From NCBI GenBank assembly GCA_963965975.1, contig OZ014422.1:3557155-3621154 (forward strand): a DNA stretch of 64,000 bases, given 5' to 3'. The first letter of the stretch is position 1, and each line of letters opens with the position of its first letter. The position numbers were made by a program, and so were the translations under genes. Below the pieces are notes generated by a model. It had not been told where the DNA came from, made no database searches, and worked only from the letters and a program-made list of their open reading frames with translations. Source of the DNA: Xestospongia bergquistia. Lineage: Eukaryota > Porifera > Demospongiae > Haplosclerida > Petrosiidae. This document shows, one piece after another, positions 52,601-62,940 of the stretch.

Positions 52601-55600
52601 TATGCTTGAATCTTTATAATTTTTTCTACCTATATTTTTAGCATTTACTAGCTATATTCTAGTGTGAATTTTGAGCTTATTGAATGTGTTTTTAAAATTT
52701 TGTTTACTATATTGTTTTTGTTTCCATATTTATGTTTTGTGTAATTACTTATCATTTAAATGTGTCCTTTAAAATTTAATAGGTTGTAATTTTGATATTA
52801 TGTAGTATGAATTCAAAGTATATTGAATGTGTTATTATGATTTTGTTTACTTTATTGTTTTGTTTTCCACATTAATGTTGCTGTGATTACTCATCATTTG
52901 AATGTGTTGTTTAAAATATAATAGTTGGTAAGTGTGATATAATGTAGTATGAATTCTAAGTGTTTTGAATTGAATATTATTATTTTATTTACCTATTGTT
53001 TTTAGTGATGTTACTGGTTTTAATGCCTTGCATGGAAAGCTTTTCAGGGTTTACTATAATTGTTTTTAATTATATGGTATCTATGTGTATCCACTTCTGC
53101 AATTTTTATTGATTATATTTAAATTGGAGCTTATGAGATGAAGAAATGACATTAAAGTGGATCCTCTAACTGCAAATTCCTATATGAGGAATGAATTTTT
53201 AACTGTGTATGATACTACATTGAGTATCACTAGTAATGCTTGAATCTTCTTGGCAGTTTTTTTGTACCTATAATTTTAGCATTTAATAGCTATATTGTTG
53301 TGTGAATTTTGAACTTATTGAATGTGTTTTTATTATTTTGTTTGTTATATTGGCCATATTTATGTTTTGTGTAATTACTTATCATTTAAATGTGTCTTTT
53401 AAAATTTAATAGGTTGTAATTTTGATATTATGTAGTATGAATTGAAAGTATATTGAATGTGTTATTGTTATTTTGTTTACTCTATTGTTTTGTTTTCCAC
53501 ATTTATGTTGCTGTGATTACTTGTCATCTGAATGTGTTGTTTAAACTATAATAGGAGGTAAGTGTGATATAATGTAATATGAATTCTAAGTGTTTTGAAT
53601 TGAATATTATTATTTTATTTACCTATTGTTTTTATTGATGTTAGTGGTTTAAATGCCTTGCATGGAAAGCTTTGCAGGCTTTACTCTAATTGTTTTTAAT
53701 CATATTGTATCTATGTGTATCCACTTCTGCAATTTTTATTGATTATAATTATTTTAATTGGAGCTTATGAGATGAAAAAATGACATTAAAGTGCATCCTC
53801 TAACTGGCAGTTCTTATATGAGGAATGAATTTCATTAACCCTATCTGCGTATGATACTACATTGAGTATCAGTAGTTATGCTTGAATCTTCTTTATAATT
53901 TTTTCTACCTATATTTTTAGCATTTACTAGCTATATTCTAGTCTGAATTTTGAGCTTATTGAATGTGTTTTTATTATTTTGTTTACCATATTGGTTTTGT
54001 TTCCATAATTATGTTAGTATGATTCCTTATCATTTGAATGTGTCCTTTAAAATGTAATAGGTTGTAATGTTGATATTATGTAGTATGAATTGAAAGTATA
54101 TTGAATGTGTTATTGTTATTTTGTTTACTCTATTGTTTTGTTTTCCACATTAATGTTGCTGTGATTACTTGTCATCTGAATGTGTTGTTTAAACTATAAT
54201 AGGAGGTAAGTGTGATATAATGTAGTATGAATTCTAAGTGTTTTGAATTGAATATTATTATTTTATTTACCTATTGTTTTTAGTGATTTTACTGGTTTTA
54301 ATGCCTTGCATGGAAAGCTTTGCAGGCTTTACTATTATTGTTTTTAATTATATTGTATCTATGTGTATCCACTTCTGCAATTTTTATTGATTATAATGTA
54401 ATTGGAGCTTATGAGATGAAGAAATGACATTAAAGTGCATCCTCTAACTGCCAATTCTTATATGAGGAATGAGTTTGATTAACCCTAATTGCGTATGATA
54501 CTACATTGAGTATCAGTAGTTATGCTTGAATCTTTATAATTTTTCTACCTATATTTTTAGCATTTAATAGCTATATTCTAGTGTGAATTTTGAGCTTATT
54601 GAATGTGTTTTTATTATTTTTTTTACTATATTGGTTTTGTTTCTATAATTATGTTGGTATGATTCCTTGTCATTTGAACGTGTCCTTTAAAATGTAATAG
54701 GTTGTAATTTTGATATTATGTAGTATGAATTGAAAGTATATTGAATGTATTATTGTGATTTTGTTTACTGTATTGTTTTGTTTTCCACATTTATGTTGCT
54801 GTGATTACTTGTCATTTGAATGTGTTGTTTAAAATATAATAGCCAGTAAGTGTGATATAATGTAGTATGAATTCTAAGTGTTTTGAATTGAATATTATTA
54901 TTTTATTTCCCTATAAATTATATTGTATTGTGTACATATTGGATGAAGAAATGACATTAAAGTGGATCCTCTAACTGCCAATTTCTATATGAGGAATGAT
55001 TTTTGAACTGTGTATGATACTACATTGAGTATCACTAGTAACGCTTGAGTCTTCTTGCTAGTTTTTTTGTAGCTATATTTTTAGCATTTAATAGCTATAT
55101 TGTAGTGTGAATTTTGAGATTTTTGAATGTGTTTTTATTATTTTGTTTACCATATTGGTTTTGTTTCCATAATTATTTATGTTTTGTGTGACTACTTATC
55201 ATTTGAATGTGTCCTTTAAAATGTAGGTTATAATTTTGATATTATGTAGTATGAATTGAAAGTATATTGAATGTGTTATTGTTATTTTGTTTACTCTATT
55301 GTTTTGTTTTCCACATTTATGTTGCTGTGATTACTTGTCATCTGAATGTGTTGTTTAAAATATAATAGCGAGTAAGTGTGATATAATGTAGTATGAATTC
55401 TAAGTGTTTTGAATTGAACGTTATTATTGTATTTACCTATTGTTTTTAGCAATGTTACTGGTTTTAATGCCTTGCATGGAAAGCTTTGCAGGCTTCACTA
55501 TAATTGTTTTTAATTATATTGTATCTATGTATATCGACTCCTGCATATTTTATTGATTATATTGTAATTAGAGCTTATGAGATGAAGAAATGACATTAAA

Positions 55601-58600
55601 GTGCATCCTCTAACTGCCAATTCCTATATTAGGAATGAGTTTGATTAACTCTAACTGCATATGATACTACATTGAGTATCAGTAGTTATGCTTGAATCTT
55701 CGTTATAATTTTTTGTACCTATATTTTTAGCATTTACTAGCTATATTCTAGTATGAATTTTGAGCTTATTGAATGTGTTTTTATTATTTTGTTTACTATA
55801 TTGGTTTTGTTTCCATATTTATGTTTTGTGTAATTACTTATCATTTAAATGTGTCCTTTAAAATTTAATAGGTTGTAATTTTGATATTATATAGTATGAA
55901 TTGAAAGTATATTGAATGTGTTATTGTTATTTTGTTTACTCTATTGTTTTGTTTTCCACATTTATGTTGCTGTGATTATATATCATCTGAATGTGTTGTT
56001 TCAAATATAATAGTCTGTAAGTGTGATATAATGTAGTATGAATTGTAAGTGTTTTGAATTGAATGTTATTATTTTATTTCCCTATTGTTTTTAGTGATGT
56101 TACTTGTTTTAACCCTTGCATGGAAAGCTTTTCAGGGTTTACTATAATTGTTTTTAATTATATGGTATCTATGTGTATCCACTTCTGCAATTTTTATTGA
56201 TTATTTTTTAATTGGAGCTTATGAGATGAAGAAATGACATTAAAGTGCATCCTCTAACTGCCAATTCCTATATGAGGAATGAGTTTGATTAACCCTAACT
56301 GCGTATGATACTACATTGAGTATCAGCAGTTATTCTTGAATCTTCTTTATAATTTTTTCTACCTATATTTTTAGCATTAAATAGTTATATTCTAGTCTGA
56401 ATTTTGAGCTTATTGAATGTGTTTTATTATTTTGTTTACCATATTGGTTTAATTTTTTTCCATATTTATGTTTTGTGTGATTACTTATCATTTGAATGTG
56501 TCCTTTGAAATGTATTATGTTGTAATTTTGATATTATGTAGTATGAATTGAAATTATATTGAATGTGTTATTATGATTTTGTTTACTCTATTGTTTTGTT
56601 TTCCACATTTATGTTGCTGTGATTACTTGTCATCTGAATGTGTTGTTTAAAATATAATAGTCGGTAAGTGTGATATAATGTAGTATGAATTCTAAGTGTT
56701 TTGAATTGAATATTATTATTTTATTTCCCTATTGTTTTTATTGATGTTACTGGTTTAATGCCTTGTATGGAAAGCTTTGCAGGCTTTACTCTAATTGTTT
56801 TTAATTATATTGTATCTATGTGTGTCCACTTCTGTAATTTTTATTAATTATATTGTAATGTGTACATATTGGATGAAGAAATGACATTAAAGTGCATCCT
56901 CTAACTGCCAATTCCTATTTGAGGAATGATTTTTTAACTGTGTATGATACTACATTGAGTATCACTAGTAACGCTTGAATCTTCTTGTTAGTTTTTTTGT
57001 AGCTATATTTTTAGCATTTAATAGCTATATTGTAGTGTGAACTTAGAGCTTATTGAATGTGTTTTTGTTATTTTGTTTACTATATTGGATTTGTTTCCAT
57101 ATTTATGTTTTGTATGACTACTTATCATTTGAATGTATCCTTTAAAATGTAATAAGTTGTAATTTTGATATTATGTAGTATGAATTGAAAGTATATTGAA
57201 TGTGTTATTATGATTTTGTTTACTCTATTGTTTTGTTTTCCACATTTATGTTGCTGTGAATATTTGTCATCTGAATGTGTTGTTTAAAATATAATAGCCG
57301 GTAAGTGTGATATAATGTAGTATGAATTTTAAGTGTTTTGAATTGAATGTTATTATTTTATTTCCCAATGTTTCTTAGTGATGTTACTGGTTTTAATGCA
57401 TTGCATGGAAAGCTTTTCAGGGTTTACTATAATTGTTTTTAATTATAGGTTATCTATGTGTATCCACTTCTGCATTGATTATAATGTAATTGGAGCTTAT
57501 GAGATGAAGAAATGACATTAAAATGCATCCTCTAACTACCAATTCCTATCTGAGGAATGAATTTCATTAACCCTAACTGCATAAAATACTACATTGAGTA
57601 TCACTAGTAATGTTTGAATCTTCTTACTAGTTTTTTTGTGTTCCTATACTTTTATCATTTACTAGCTATATTCTTGTATGAATTTTGAGCTTATTGAATG
57701 TGTTTTTATTATTTTGTTTTGTTTCCATATTTATGTTTTGTGTGACTACTTATCATTTGAATGTGTCTTTTAAAATGTAATAGGTTGTAATTTTGATATT
57801 ATGTAGTATGAATTCAAAGTATATTGAATGTGTTATTATGATTTTGTTTACTCTATTGTTTTGTTTTCCACATTTATGTTGCTGTGATTACTTGTCATCT
57901 CACTCATCTGAATGTGTTGTTTAAAATATAATAGGAGGTAAGTGTGATATAATGTAGTATGAATTCTAAGTATTTTGAATTGAATGTTATTATTTTATTT
58001 CCCTATAGTTTTTAGCTATGTTACTGGTTTTAATGCCTTGCATGGAAAGCTTTGCAGGCTTTACTATAATTGTTTTTAATTATATGTTATGTGTATCCAC
58101 TTCTGCAATTTCTATTGATTATATTGTAATTGGAGCTTATGAGATGAAGAAATGACATTAAAGTTCATCCTCTAACTTCCAATTCCTATATGAGGATTGA
58201 GTTTGATTAACCCTAACTGCGTATGATACTACATTGAGTATCTGTAGTTATTCTTGAATCTTCTTTATAATTTTTTCTACCTATATTTTTAGCATTTATT
58301 AGCTATATTCTAGTGTGAATTTTGAGCTTATTGAATGTGTTTTTTATTATTTTGTTTATTAGCAATGAATTTTGTTAAGCCTAACCGTATGTATTATGCC
58401 ATTGGATATCACTAGTAATGCTTGCATCTTCTTTACCTTATTTGAACCATTTTATAATTATATTTCTGTATGTGTTTATAAGTTATTGAATGTGTTGTTG
58501 TCATTTTGTTTACAGTATTATATTATTGTACTATATATAATATTGTCTAGTTTGTAATGTTAGTAGTGTACTGATAAGTGTTGATAATGTACTGATGTTA

Positions 58601-60064
58601 TGATTCATGTTAATGTGATAATTAATAATATACTTAGGGTGGATTTACTGCAGTCATGTTAGCAGCAGAGAATGGACACAAAGATGTTGTTTTGACTTTA
58701 ACACAGAAAGGAGCTGATCTAGACCTTGTCAATGAAGTAAGTGTCAATGTGCATATGTTATATGACAGAGACAGTATAAGTAAAGATAAATTATAAATCC
58801 TTTTCCTTAAAGAAAACTATTGGTTGTTTTACTATCATAATAAAGATTGAAAACTGTCCTTTATGAATATACCTAATATGATTAATGTTGGAAATATTTA
58901 TACAAAGCCATTGTCATATTGTATTGATATAAAACTACTTTAACTAACTCTATCACATTAGACCTACCTAATCCTACCTAACAAGTATATAAAACAGATG
59001 ATAGCACCAGTATAAAAGCAGTACGGTGTTTATAACTACAAAACTAGAAGGCTTTTAAGATGTTTGTTTGTTATAGAAAGTAATTTTTTAATTGAAATGA
59101 AGTGTCTAGTCTATTTTAAGTGCTTATCAATAGAACTAGTGATTTTCACAAAACTTTAAGGTAGGCTCCCTAAAAGACACCATTTTCTATATTGTATTAA
59201 TTTGTTATTGTTTATTAGAAAGAAAATAGAGGGTTGTCAGTGTCCTCCAGTGAACCCTGATGTTGATGGATTATGCATTCAAAAGAGAGGATAACTTTCC
59301 AGTTATCTCAAACTTACTAGTAATAAAAGACAGATATATGTGTGACTAGAGAGAGTGTAGTGTATTTGCCTACCTGTTAGCTTAATTTTCAGTTACTTAC
59401 TCATTGATATACACAATTATAACTTTACTGTGGTTATGTGGTTGCTATGTAGAGGTTTTATACTGTCTTCCTATTTTGTCTTGTCCCCCTATCCTTACAT
59501 AATAAAGTTTTCTAGAAATTTTTGTGTACTTGTAGCATTACAATCATCAATAAATAACAAGTATCTGAGATGAGTGTCATTGTCCAACAAACAAAGAAAT
59601 GGTTTACTACAACAGCTATTGAAATTTTCAATAAGATATAAATAAATGAGATCATTAATGATAGATAATAGCCTTTTAATTTATTATGAATTGTATTTAC
59701 TATCACATCATTCATATCATATCAATTTTATATGTACTGAAGACTTAAATGACAATAAACAGAACAAATTTATTGTTATAGAATTTATTGTTAATTTTTG
59801 TTATGAAGAATTAATAATCCCTATATACTTTGACATATACTCTAGTATAGTTATGTTCTTGCCTCTAATGTCTCTTTCATACTATTTATCAACTGACTTA
59901 AATTAATGAATGACTTTATAAGTAAGTTTTATTATCACATGTATTTTGATTTTTTGTTTATGTAGGTTGGTGAAACTGTTCTTTATATATCATGTAATAA
60001 AGGCAATGATCAGGTTGTTCAAGTCCTTCTAGATGCTTGTGTGAAAGTGAATGTTCAAGACAAG
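34668..60064 (+). CDS. Ankyrin-repeat gene, one repeat per exon, very long introns
   Basis: Eight exons, all in phase 0 with AG/GT borders: 34668-34685 (MDQKKL, start ATG), 36339-36431 (LLEYVEKGDLSGVKDVVVRG), 37333-37431 and 43388-43486 and 58638-58736 (type A repeat, GGFTAVMLAAENGHKDVVL), 38463-38561 and 44480-44578 (type B repeat, RGY.ALHYASSKGHTDIVE), 59966-60064 (VGETVLYISCNKGNDQVVQV). Every repeat exon is exactly 99 bp, one 33-residue ankyrin unit. Joined, they give an open reading frame of about 235 residues that continues beyond 60064, since no stop has been reached. Ankyrin repeats bind proteins; the partner and any further domain are outside the visible part. Introns reach about 14 kb and carry satellite DNA. 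The 18-bp first exon is the least certain. Repeats A and B arose by segment duplication, so protein length was built by copying genomic blocks. Confidence 0.85.
35496..35542. repeat. 47-bp near-perfect palindrome
   Basis: Two 23-bp arms (35496-35518 and 35520-35542) are inverse complements with one mismatch, separated by a single base. Located in the first ankyrin-gene intron. Confidence 0.9.
35868..35935. repeat. ATCT/AGAT tetranucleotide tracts, inverted
   Basis: ATCT repeats followed about 40 bp later by TAGA repeats, which can fold back on each other. Intronic. Confidence 0.75.
35951..35990. repeat. 20-bp tandem duplication
   Basis: CACTACAATAGCCAAACTAG is followed at once by CACTACAATAGCCAAACTGC. 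A simple two-copy tandem in the first ankyrin-gene intron. Confidence 0.95.
36680..37130 (+). repeat. Isolated partial copy of the 640-bp satellite
   Basis: Contains the satellite landmarks in order: the GATACTACATTGAGTATC hairpin, AGCATTTAATAGCT, GAATGTGTTGTTTAAAATAT, ATGGAAAGCTTTGCAGG and ATTCCTATATGAGGAAT. Portions are missing. It precedes the first type A ankyrin exon. Confidence 0.8.
37150..39600 (+). repeat. Duplicated ankyrin segment, copy 1
   Basis: Holds one type A and one type B ankyrin exon with their intron. Nearly identical to about 43200-45750 (offset about 6.0 kb). The intron between the exons has open stretches (37702-37998 and 38012-38218) that are only partly preserved in the other copy and match no family I know; they look like decayed insert rather than coding. 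Confidence 0.85.
39610..43200 (+). repeat. Satellite block 1 (about 640-bp units)
   Basis: Successive ATGGAAAGCTT (or ATAGAAAGCTT) landmarks near 39907, 40548, 41044, 41393, 42031 and 42671 give spacings of 641, 496, 349, 638 and 640 bp, so full and shortened units are mixed. It fills the intron between the first type B and second type A ankyrin exons. Confidence 0.9.
43200..45750 (+). repeat. Duplicated ankyrin segment, copy 2
   Basis: Second copy of the 37150-39600 segment with the same two ankyrin exons (43388-43486 and 44480-44578), the same splice borders and scattered point changes. An extra 150 bp or so near 45340-45500 is absent from copy 1. Confidence 0.85.
47546..50146 (+). repeat. 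2.6-kb higher-order satellite duplication, first copy
   Basis: About four satellite units that recur almost without change at an offset of 2600 bp. Private features shared by both copies include the AATAGGTACTAATTTTG variant (47581 and 50180), a doubled GGGTAAGTGTGATATAATG (47728-47790 and 50328-50390) and ATACTGCATTGAG (49334 and 51934). Borders are approximate. Confidence 0.85.
50147..52747 (+). repeat. 2.6-kb higher-order satellite duplication, second copy
   Basis: Tandem copy of 47546-50146. Similarity drops to the usual between-unit level after about 52755, where the sequence switches to TTTAATAGGTTGTAATT. Confidence 0.85.
58380..58890 (+). repeat. Third, shortened copy of the ankyrin segment
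   Basis: Matches the left part of the two longer segments (from before the type A exon to the TTTATGAATATACCTAATATG block). It then jumps to a fragment near 58980-59060 resembling the region after the type B exon, so the type B exon has been deleted here. Confidence 0.8.
58900..59960. other. Intron, nothing else recognised
   Basis: AT-rich intronic DNA before the ankyrin exon at 59966. Only short open frames. Confidence 0.5.
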
Positions 60065-60539
60065 GTCAGTGGCATCTTAGTATATGTAAAGTAATCATTA
60101 TCTGTCTACTACATACTTACTATATATCCTTAACATATTAAACATATGTTATTAACATTGTATGTTCATGGATTCAAATTAATGATGCAGTCACACATTT
60201 ATTCAATGTCTTTAATAAATATAAGGGTTTTGGTTCTACAATCCAAGTCCTTGCATGTTTTTTGAGATATTTTAAAGATACTCATGTCTGTTGAACTTAG
60301 ATATATTCTCAGCTTTTTGTGTACATGCAAAGGGAAATGTATGGACTTGGTAATTTCAGTTGGCTAATGTATATATTCTAGTTAAACATGTGAGAAGTGG
60401 AAAGTCTGAATAGATCATTGAAGTAGCTGTTTTTCTTCAAGTGCTTTAGATGCATCTGGTAAAAGCATTAACTATGGTTTACACTTTAACTGTGTCAATC
60501 GAGGCTTTTCAGAACCTCTTTAGAGATACTTTTCCAGTA

Positions 60540-61118
60540 AGCCGTGCTGCACATTTTTGTTTGAAACCAACCTCTCAACATCTGACAGCAGTCAAGCGAA
60601 TTGTTAGATACCTAAGAGAAGCCACACACTATGTTCAAGAGAAATGGATCCAAAGCAATCATTGGATACTCTGATGCTGATTGGGGTGGTGACACCTCTG
60701 ACTGTAAGTCTATGACTAGTTACTTGTTCCAGATTGGTGTTACAGCTATCGCATGGCAGAGTACAAAGCAATCGTGTGTTGCTCTGTCCACAGCAGAAGC
60801 AGAATATGTAGCCTTATCTGGAGCTGCACAGGAAGCAATTTGGTTGAAGCAGTTTAATCAAGATCTAACTGAAATAAATGAGCCTGTAGTAATTTATGTA
60901 GATAACCAGTCTGCCATTGCAATTGCTAAGAATCCTCAATTTCATGGAAGAGTGAAGCATATCAAGTATCACTTCATATCAGAGCAGGTGAACAATAACA
61001 ACATCGAAATATTATCAAATGAGTGAAATGATTGTGGACATGTAAACGAAAGTACTTGGAAAAATCAAATTTGAGAAGTTGAGAGAGATGGCTGGGATAG
61101 TGCCCCTGAAGAAGTAAA
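60540..61118 (+). pseudogene. Ty1/copia pol 3' end: RNase H (fragment)
   Basis: Starts in the reverse transcriptase/RNase H linker (CLKPTSQHLTAVKRIVRYL), shifts frame near 60631, and continues as an open RNase H domain (GYSDADWGGDTSDCKSMTSY, STAEAEYVALS, YVDNQSAIAIAKNP, RVKHIKYHF). The three acidic residues (SDADW, TAEAEY, VDNQ) are kept. After a further shift near 61025 the usual pol C-terminus is read (KIKFEKLREMAGIVPLKK, stop near 61118). Everything upstream (gag, integrase, most of the reverse transcriptase) is missing, so this is a 5'-truncated relic in or behind the ankyrin gene. Confidence 0.88.
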
Positions 61119-61127
61119 CAGTTTACA

Positions 61128-61312
61128 AGTGAGAAGGAGTATTGGAGCATGACACTTTTGACCATTTACATAAGGCATTAATTAACCTATTACATAATGC
61201 TTTATTAATTTTAGAGGTGTTAATTATTGTTCTAGACTCTTCCAGAAATTTCTGGTTGCTAGATAGTTCTAGACTCTTCAGTTCAACTTGAAAGAGAAGG
61301 CTACAGTGAGAT
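61128..61312 (+). repeat. Probable copia polypurine tract and start of 3' LTR
   Basis: AGTGAGAAGGAG (about 61128-61139) is followed by TATTGGAGCATGACA, close to the TGTTGGA start common in copia LTRs but with the TG changed to TA. The LTR's other end and a partner LTR were not found. Confidence 0.5.
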
Positions 61313-61313
61313 T

Positions 61314-61566
61314 ATTAATGTTCATATTTATTGCTCATGAATATTATTAATTCGGCTAGAGCATACATGTACCGTGTGGGTGTGTGCACAGAGGTGTGGC
61401 CGAAAGTGTGACCGCGGAGTCGCGGACTTAGGCAAAATTTCTCATTAATATTCGTATTTATTGCTCATGAATCTTATTAGTTCGGCTAGAGGTCCACGTA
61501 TACACATATACATGTACCGTGTGGGTGTGTGCGCAGAGGTGTGGCCGCGGACTTAGGCAAAATTTC
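61314..61566. repeat. Two tandem copies of a GC-richer 130-bp repeat
   Basis: Both copies share ATTTATTGCTCATGAAT, TTCGGCTAGAG, GTACCGTGTGGGTGTGTG and GCGGACTTAGGCAAAATTT; the second starts near 61444. Much richer in GC and CpG than the surroundings. Possibly part of the copia LTR or an unrelated insertion. CACACGGT/ACCGTGTG words continue to 61640. Confidence 0.75.
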
Positions 61567-61787
61567 CGTGAGAAATGAAACCATCGCCGTGTGACCGTGT
61601 GAGTTAGCCCCAAACTGTTTGTCACACGGTCAAACCGTGTGAGTTGAGAGGTCTTCAGTTGATATATATAATTTGACTGATCTTTGTACCTTTTGTGTCT
61701 CTCTGATTCATCATTACTAAAAGACTTTAACACAACTGTGGAATTAATAGGAACTCTGCTATATTTTGGTTTTGTGTCCTTGGTCAC

Positions 61788-62380
61788 AGAAATGTTGAAA
61801 TAATCTACAAAGCCAATCCACCAACTATAATTGATAGAGTGAGATCTCTTTTAGGATTAATAACACATCGTGCAAACTTAAATTTTAGTGAAGTGTACTA
61901 GCCACTTAGAGAACTGACCAAAAAATGCTCATTTCCAATTGACACAGCAGCACAATAATTCTTTCAATATTAAGACACAGTCATGACCTCTTTTGACCAA
62001 AACAAAGAAAATGAACTAATAATAGATGCATTTCTTTGGAAACCCATGAACAGAAGAGAGATTGGAGGTCAACTTGAAGAAGTTGATTAGGCAGACTACA
62101 GGCTTTTGGTAGAACCAAAGAGGAATAAACAGTAAGTAACAACTAAAACATTATTCTTTGGGGAACTGTATTGTGATACCAACATATCTACATCAAACAG
62201 TCATTTCATTAGCTCATAAAGGTCATCAAGTACTAGTAAAACCAAGAGATTATTATGAGATGTACGATTTCTAAGAATTGATGACAAAATCAAAGAAATG
62301 ATTGAAAAGTGAATCCTATATCAGACCAATAGACCAGAGAACCACCCAGACACATTACAGATGTGTCCTGTAGAGTGTTG
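61788..62380 (+). pseudogene. Second Ty3/gypsy pol relic (RT connection, RNase H and integrase zinc region)
   Basis: Reads VEIIYKANPPTIIDRVRSLLG then PLRELTKK, the block following the gypsy reverse transcriptase, and further on HKGHQVLVKPRDYY and, across several shifts, RPENHPDPLQMCP, the integrase zinc-binding and linker region. It differs from the element at 5119-9346. Stops occur throughout, and no LTR was found. Confidence 0.65.
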
Positions 62381-62524
62381 TGGTTCTGGTATAAAGGCTC
62401 TACTATCCAGTCAACTCAGGAGCTAAAATCTGTGTCACCAAAGCAATTGAATTTTCAAAAAACAATAATAACAACAGTTAAAAAGAAGAAATATTAAGAG
62501 GAGGTAGCAGAGACATGGATGGAA

Positions 62525-62940
62525 GGTCCATTCAATCACAGTCACAAGGCTAGTTACCATATTACCATATCAGGCTAGTAGGTATTATCCCAAATCCTAT
62601 CTACCTGGAAAGTACTGTCTGATAGTGGATCTGTCATGGCACAATAATGTCACAGACTCTAATTGGTGTAGTCTCACGTATGCTACATTAGACCATGCAG
62701 CAGCATTTGTCAAAAAACTAGGTGGAAGATATCTATCTTCTGGAAAAGCTGGAACCCTAGTCAGCTTACAGAAGTATTCCAGTATGCAACCAGGATCAAC
62801 CATTTCTAGCTAACAAGTGAAGGACTGTATACACACGTTATCCTTTCATCTCACTTATGCTCTGTACCAAAGATTTTCAAAGCAGTAGCAGACATGCTTC
62901 TATGAGCTATGCATGGCAGGGGATGATACTGACCACTTGG
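62525..62940 (+). pseudogene. DIRS-like reverse transcriptase relic
   Basis: An open stretch with PGKYCLIVDLSWHNNVTDSN and CSLTYATLDHAAAFVKKLG, then in another frame AYRSIPVCNQDQPFLANK and, after further shifts, a piece similar to ...SVPKIFKAVADMLL. This order (GKWRLIVDLS, CSL.Y..VD.A, AYR..PV...D, APKIF.A.AD) is typical of tyrosine-recombinase (DIRS/Ngaro-type) reverse transcriptases. The catalytic box is not reached. Alternative: another non-LTR reverse transcriptase. Confidence 0.5.

Larger units (their letters stand above)
45760..58370 (+). repeat. Satellite block 2 (about 640-bp units, roughly 20 copies)
   Basis: Landmark ATGGAAAGCTT recurs at intervals of mostly 635-646 bp (for example 52390, 53033, 53668, 54309), with shortened units of about 500 bp near 46.2-47.2 kb, long ones of 679-688 bp, and one missing landmark at 54.9 kb where a unit has an internal deletion. 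Each full unit contains two diverged subrepeats of about 140 bp and two small conserved hairpins. The block lies entirely within the intron between ankyrin exons 44480-44578 and 58638-58736. Confidence 0.93.

Noticed and set aside
45760..58370. CRISPR-like array of regularly spaced repeats
   Set aside because: Units are about 640 bp, fully repeated without unique spacers, and the genome is eukaryotic.
61458..61787. Minus-strand 109-codon open frame
   Set aside because: Covers the GC-rich tandem repeat and low-complexity CACA tracts; no domain pattern and no splice context.
62597..62813. Overlapping open frames on both strands, possible small gene
   Set aside because: The plus-strand frame is explained by the DIRS-like reverse transcriptase relic; the minus strand is its shadow.
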